DNA from: Argonema galeatum A003/A1
Lineage (GTDB): Bacteria; Cyanobacteriota; Cyanobacteriia; Cyanobacteriales; Aerosakkonemataceae
Assembly: GCF_023333595.1 (NCBI RefSeq)
Contig: NZ_JAIQZM010000035.1
Coordinates: forward strand, 1 to 62,855
DNA: 62,855 nucleotides
Direction of reading: 5' to 3'
Under the pieces are notes generated by a model, which was not told the origin of the DNA, made no database searches, and was given only the letters and a program-made list of their open reading frames with translations. Position 1 is the stretch's first letter, and each line of letters opens with the position of its first letter. Below are positions 58,700 through 62,855 of the stretch, piece by piece. Both the position numbers and the translations under genes were made by a program.

Positions 58700-59237
58700 A
58701 TTTTGGCGATATTGCATCGGTAGTGTAAGAGTGATACGGGAAATTGTCTGTTGTCATCGGGGGTTAAATTTTTACCGCAGATGAAGACAGATTAACGCAG
58801 ATTAACGCAGATAAGAGCGCGAATGGATAATGGGCACGTTGTTGCGCTTTAGCGCTATAAGAGCGCTAAAGCCATTTTCCTGTAGGTTGGGTTGAGCTTC
58901 GCGAAACCCAACGCATTTGCCCTAGTTTCGTGCCTCAAGCCAACCTACAACCCTAGAATCAAGGGTTTGAGCCATTTTCCTGTAGTTGGGTTTCGTGCCT
59001 CAACCCAACCTACAACTACAACTAAAGCCATTTTCCTGTAGGTTGTGCCCGTGCGCGAGCGAAACCCAACGCATTTGCCCTAGTTTCGTGCCTCAACCCA
59101 ACCTACAACCCTAGAATCAAGGGTTTGAGCCATTTTCCTGTAGGTTGTGCCCGTGCGCGAGCGAAACCCAACGCATTTGTTAGGTTTCTTCTTCTTGGCG
59201 TCCTTGGCGTCTTGGCGGTTAGTTAAAAAGGGGGTAG
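58700..59237. repeat. tandem and inverted GTAGGTTGGG repeats
   Basis: No gene. Four related units of about 90-110 bp contain GCCATTTTCCTGTAGGTTG, GAAACCCAACGCATTTG and CTCAACCCAACCTAC, two of them nearly identical over 100 bp (59023-59118 and the 59130 unit). ATTAACGCAG direct repeats lie at 58791-58810, and a solo TAACCCGGATTTGATAT end near 59237-59252. Confidence 0.8.
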
Positions 59238-59858
59238 TTAACCCGGATTTGATATCATAGACTCGGTAATGCCATTCGCTAAAATTCCCATAATTTTATT
59301 GATATTGTTGAGAAAATGTTCTCCTAAATCTATTTCAATAATTTGCCCTTCTAACTTGAGGAATTTCCATCTATCCCCAGTTGTGACAGCCCCATATATT
59401 TTGTTAATCGGGTTTTCTTCGCGTTCGTTGAATAATCTAGCGGCTAACATTTCTGCTACGCATTGACCTAATCCAGAATTAATATCTTCTTTTTTTGCTT
59501 CTACAATCGTGATAACTGGTGCCTTGATGAATAGCTGTTCTGGAGAACGAGTAATAAGAAAGTCACAAGTTCCATTCAATCCTTGGGTAGCATCAACGGT
59601 AAAATCTACGCCTGAGAATAAACCAATGGGTTGCGGTAAGCGCTTTTTTAGCTCAATCAAAATAGGGGCGATAATCATTTCTGAACGAGATTTTTCTGTA
59701 TTAATCGCAAGGGCTAACGGGAGATTGTACCGAAGTGTCTCTTTCAAAAAGTCACCGCTATCGAATTCGGGAGCATCGGCAAAGATATCAACTTTTTCAG
59801 AAATAGTTAAGCAAAATGTTTTTACTATTTTTGGTAAACTAAAGTCACTGTATGCCAT
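59238..59858 (-). CDS. conserved protein with PD-(D/E)XK-like motif
   Basis: A 206-residue soluble protein. GTCDFLITRSPEQLFIKAP and ITIVEAKKEDINSGLGQCVA give an Asp ... Glu-x-Lys arrangement followed by a Gln, the core of PD-(D/E)XK nuclease folds. The rest (GLFSGVDFTVDATQGLNG, VTTGDRWKFLKLEG) matches a cyanobacterial group usually called hypothetical. No partner methylase is adjacent. A nuclease-like fold is likely; activity is unknown. Confidence 0.7.
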   Translation of the reverse strand: MAYSDFSLPKIVKTFCLTISEKVDIFADAPEFDSGDFLKETLRYNLPLALAINTEKSRSEMIIAPILIELKKRLPQPIGLFSGVDFTVDATQGLNGTCDFLITRSPEQLFIKAPVITIVEAKKEDINSGLGQCVAEMLAARLFNEREENPINKIYGAVTTGDRWKFLKLEGQIIEIDLGEHFLNNINKIMGILANGITESMISNPG

Positions 59859-60023
59859 ATTATTTTACCTTTTATATTTTGGTTTGGTAAAGTTATATCA
59901 TGTCCTAACCGATCTGACTGTCGCTATAATAGCGCGAATTTTTTAGGTAACCGATGCTACCGGACATGATATTATTTGTAGCAAGTAGGTGGACATTGCC
60001 CACCTTTCAATTGTTGAAATTGC

Positions 60024-62618
60024 TCAATTGAGAATTCGCAAACGCAGGCGAATGGTGCTATTAATAGATGAGGGAGCTTGCCAAGAAACGATCGATCGCT
60101 TAATCTCATCAATTACATCTCGATCCTTCACTGTAGAAGCTTTGTCATCCAACACAATCCGCTGGATGCGACCATTTTTGATGGATAATTCTAAGACAAG
60201 TTCGCCGCTGATGTTGTTGGTAATATTGACATTTTGCAGTCTTTGTGTAATGGATGCGATCGCACTTCCATCCAATCCATCAGCGCTAATTACCTCAATG
60301 CGCGAAGTGCTTTGTGCTACCTCGTTAGACTGCTGAATTGGTGCCGGAGGTGCTTCTGATAAAGGTGCAACTCTTTGCGGTCTAGGACTACGAACACCTC
60401 CGCCAACTCTACCCGTGGGTGCGCCAAATGGCACGTTAGCAGCAGCATCAACAGCACGTTCTTCTCCAAAAATTCCCTGATAGCTGACGCCTTGGGGCAA
60501 TTCTACAGGCACTTGTACGCGCTGACGAGTACCATCGGGATTCACCCGCACCTCTTCGCTGACGGCGACAAATGCCGTGTATTGAGACAACAAGCGATAA
60601 GTTAAAGCAGTTTCCGTTACCGCATCGACGCCAGATTTGGTTTCAACTCCAAACATTTGATTCATCAAATCCTTAATTCTGGCGCGTCCCCAAAGTTGTG
60701 CGATCGCAGAATTTCCCCTACTATTAAAATCAACCGGAAGTGTTTTCTCATACCGCTTGCCACCAGCAGCAATACCAGTAATGCGAAGATTTCCACTAAT
60801 GCGGTCTTTGTTTTTTCCAAACAAAACTAACGGTTGATTGGCAAATAAATCAGGCGCTGCAAGTGGATAGATAGTCGGTGATTCCCCAGAACCTTGCCAA
60901 GAAACTTGAATATTTGTCAGGACTGGATTATTGATTTGACGGAAGAATCTTTCCGCGACTTCCTGGGTAGGTTCATCCTGACGAATCACTTGCGAACTAC
61001 CTCTGCCTACTTCTGCCAATCGATTAATCAAAAACCGATTTACAGAACTGCCAACACCAAAACCATAAAGACGATTTCCCGGTTTTAAACTGCGCTGAAC
61101 TTCCGCAATCACCTCATTTTCATTGCCTATATAGCCATCGGTTAAAAGTACGATACTCCGCAGGCGTCCTTCTTGTGAGGGTGGAAAATTGAGAACAGCG
61201 CGAATGCCGTTGAGTAATTCCGTACCGCCTCTTGCATCAAGTCGATCGATATACACCATTGCTTTAGCGCGATTTTCCGGCGTATTCGCTAAAGGCGTTG
61301 GCGATAATTGTTGAGTGGTATTGGCAAAGTCAATAATAGTAAAAGTGTCGTTAGGATTTAACCCATTGATGAAGCGGCGCATCAACTCTTTTGATTTTGC
61401 CAAAGGGTCGCCTTGTTGGGAACCAGAAGTATCCATCAAAAAGACAACATCTTTGGGGACAATTTCGTTGCGGCGATATTCCAAAGCTGGGATTAAATAA
61501 GCGGCGAAGTGACCGCCTTTATCGTCGTATTGAGTTAAAATTGTGGCTTGGGTGTTATTTCCAGCAACGCGATATCGCAGAATTAAATCTTTGTTGGGAA
61601 TGGTATCTTCGCTAGCTAATTGGACTTTGACAATATTGCTTTGGCGAGAAGTAGTGATTTTATGAGAAGTTGAACGAACATCAGCAATTGGCACACCTGC
61701 ATCTACTTCTACTGTGACGCCAATATCGTGTCCCGAACGAGTTCCGGGGCGCAATACGGGTGGAGTTATGCGAGAGGCGTCGGGAACGCGATCGGTATCT
61801 ATCCCCCCTTCGCCCCCCTTATCAAGGGGGGTTGGGGGGATCGGATTACCTGGAATATATCTTGGCCCTACTACCATTGGAAAGACAAATTCGTAGTTAC
61901 CGCCTTCAAATTTGAGACTATCTGTATAGCGAATCGTGACATTAATTTGTTCGCCCGGTTTAATATTGGCGAGAGATTGGGTAAAGATATTATCGCGTTC
62001 TTGTTCTAGGAGTCCGGCGGTGCGTCCTTCCCGTCTGGCGCGATAGTATATTTCCTGCGCTTCTTCCCGTTTTTTGATATTGCCTTTGATAATGCGATCG
62101 CCTATCTTAATCTCCATATCATCCACCGCCGCTTCATCGGGTAGTGGAAATACATAAACCGCTTCCAAAGGTTCAGTATACGGATTTTCAAAAGTTTGCG
62201 TCACCTCCACCCGCGACAAATTACCGCTGACTTTGGCTTTAACTTCCGTATGTTTGAGGGGAAACACTTGCTGGCGTCCGTCTTTGGATTGGACGAACAA
62301 GCCGCCAGTCGATCGATCGCGTTCGTTTTGGAGTGCGGGAGATTCCATTCTAGTCCTTTGGGCGACTACCAGTTTATGTCGGGACAGAAGAACCCCACCC
62401 CCAACCCCTCCCCGCCACGGGGAGGGGAGTAAAACGCTGCCATCTCCTTGTAAAGGGAGTATTTCTCCCCCTTCTCCGAGATCGGAGAGGGGGGTAGGGG
62501 GGTGAGGTTTGCCCTGCTTTAGGTGAGTTATAGGCTGGGAAGATTGCGGGGATAGGGCAATTGTCCCCACTGTGCCAGAGAGAAGCAAAGTTGCGGGTAA
62601 AACATAAACAAGCTTCAT
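60024..62618 (-). CDS. VIT and von Willebrand factor A domain surface protein
   Basis: An 864-residue protein with a signal-like N-terminus (LVYVLPATLLLSGTVGTIAL). Residues 35-80 are translated repeat DNA. A VIT domain (about 115-250; LKHTEVKAKVSGNLSRVEVT, ENPYTEPLEAVYVFPLPDEA) is interrupted near its end by another translated repeat. The vWA domain follows with a MIDAS motif (VFLMDTSGSQQG) and TDGYIGNENEVIAEV. The C-terminus (LELSIKNGRIQRIVLDDKAS) resembles TonB/AgmX-type C-terminal folds. Inter-alpha-trypsin-inhibitor-like VIT-VWA proteins bind partners outside the cytoplasmic membrane. Role in this organism unknown. Confidence 0.9.
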   Translation of the reverse strand: MKLVYVLPATLLLSGTVGTIALSPQSSQPITHLKQGKPHPPTPLSDLGEGGEILPLQGDGSVLLPSPWRGGVGGGVLLSRHKLVVAQRTRMESPALQNERDRSTGGLFVQSKDGRQQVFPLKHTEVKAKVSGNLSRVEVTQTFENPYTEPLEAVYVFPLPDEAAVDDMEIKIGDRIIKGNIKKREEAQEIYYRARREGRTAGLLEQERDNIFTQSLANIKPGEQINVTIRYTDSLKFEGGNYEFVFPMVVGPRYIPGNPIPPTPLDKGGEGGIDTDRVPDASRITPPVLRPGTRSGHDIGVTVEVDAGVPIADVRSTSHKITTSRQSNIVKVQLASEDTIPNKDLILRYRVAGNNTQATILTQYDDKGGHFAAYLIPALEYRRNEIVPKDVVFLMDTSGSQQGDPLAKSKELMRRFINGLNPNDTFTIIDFANTTQQLSPTPLANTPENRAKAMVYIDRLDARGGTELLNGIRAVLNFPPSQEGRLRSIVLLTDGYIGNENEVIAEVQRSLKPGNRLYGFGVGSSVNRFLINRLAEVGRGSSQVIRQDEPTQEVAERFFRQINNPVLTNIQVSWQGSGESPTIYPLAAPDLFANQPLVLFGKNKDRISGNLRITGIAAGGKRYEKTLPVDFNSRGNSAIAQLWGRARIKDLMNQMFGVETKSGVDAVTETALTYRLLSQYTAFVAVSEEVRVNPDGTRQRVQVPVELPQGVSYQGIFGEERAVDAAANVPFGAPTGRVGGGVRSPRPQRVAPLSEAPPAPIQQSNEVAQSTSRIEVISADGLDGSAIASITQRLQNVNITNNISGELVLELSIKNGRIQRIVLDDKASTVKDRDVIDEIKRSIVSWQAPSSINSTIRLRLRILN
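61802..61842. repeat. GC-rich repeat inside the VIT domain
   Basis: CCCCTTATCAAGGGG with C-rich and G-rich flanks (TCCCCCCTTCGCCCCC; GGTTGGGGGGATC). Read in frame as PIPPTPLDKGGEGGI between two VIT strands. Confidence 0.8.
62391..62507. repeat. pair of GC-rich palindromic repeats in the N-terminal region
   Basis: First unit ACCCCTCCCCGCCACGGGGA, second unit CTCCGAGATCGGAG with CCCCC/GGGGG flanks, joined by a small CTCCTTG...AAGGGAG hairpin. All are in frame and encode a Gly/Pro-rich insert after the signal peptide. Confidence 0.8.
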
Positions 62619-62855
62619 ATCGTTGCCAAATTAGAAGAATTCACAGGCTTTGGTTTCTAAGATGACATTTTTGTCATGCGATCGCGACCTAGTTGCAGTT
62701 TCGGTAACAAAATATATTTGGCTTTAGGACTTACTCAATCGCCCCCCCAGCCCCCCAAATCTGGGGGGAACAGCCCCACTAGGGCGTGTTTTCAAACTTG
62801 ATCGGCTTCGTTTCTGACGATTGAGATCCCCCTAAATCCCCCTTAAAAAGGGGGA
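62619..62855. other. window edge with GC-rich hairpins
   Basis: Upstream region of the VIT-VWA gene. It contains GCCCCCCCAGCCCCCCAAAT / ATCTGGGGGGA (62741-62769) and CCCCCTTAAAAAGGGGGA at the very end, members of the same GC-rich repeat family as inside the gene. No gene is seen. Confidence 0.6.

Overview
The window is cyanobacterial chromosome, most likely from a filamentous, non-heterocystous Oscillatoriales-type organism. The evidence is a complete apcEABC phycobilisome-core cluster with a four-REP ApcE, a cyanobacterial-order ATP synthase operon with both b and b' subunits, a RibBA fusion, many GCGATCGC (HIP1) sites, heptanucleotide short tandem repeats between genes, and many multi-domain signalling proteins (TPR-CHAT, AAA-WD40, hybrid histidine kinases). 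The lineage is inferred from content; no database search was possible.

Layout. 1-2.2 kb: a VapBC module with a nonsense-broken toxin, a toxin fragment with a possible immunity gene, and intact MazEF. 2.4-7 kb: a TPR protein, a repeat-rich spacer and ribBA. 7-14.3 kb: housekeeping genes (argC, eno, gloA, SRP RNA ffs, a phasin-like gene, queF, ccsB, ccdA). 14.4-18.6 kb: two antitoxins whose toxins are truncated, a secreted TPR-CHAT protein and a VOC protein. 19-21.2 kb: four consecutive secreted proteins, two with Gln/Asn/Gly-rich curlin-like repeats. 21.7-27.8 kb: a TIR-AAA STAND-like protein, a small secreted protein and an AAA-WD40 protein, all on one strand. 28-32.2 kb: a type IIG/ISP-like restriction-modification enzyme split in two by about 1.07 kb of toxin-antitoxin genes and remnants. 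32.4-34.3 kb: an RHH/VapC pair and ftsW. 34.5-40.3 kb: apcC, apcB, apcA and apcE on the minus strand. 41-44 kb: a methyltransferase, DUF4058 and DUF29 genes. 44.3-51.8 kb: a stressosome-like RsbR-RsbS-RsbT-RsbX module followed by two hybrid histidine kinases. 52.5-58.6 kb: the atp operon. 59.2-62.6 kb: a PD-(D/E)XK-like protein and a VIT-VWA surface protein.

How it fits together. Housekeeping and photosynthesis blocks (apc, atp, argC, eno) are separated by accessory stretches rich in conflict systems and non-autonomous repeats. Five of eight toxin-antitoxin loci are damaged. Three copies of one ~88 bp MITE can be aligned, and one sits inside another repeat whose unoccupied form is also present, which supports TA-target insertion. 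Palindromic repeats have also entered reading frames in frame, in the AAA-WD40, VIT-VWA and small secreted genes. The best candidates for something undescribed are the split restriction enzyme carrying a toxin-antitoxin island, the TIR-AAA / secreted / AAA-WD40 gene set, the four-gene secreted cluster, and the RsbRST-X module wired to two-component kinases.
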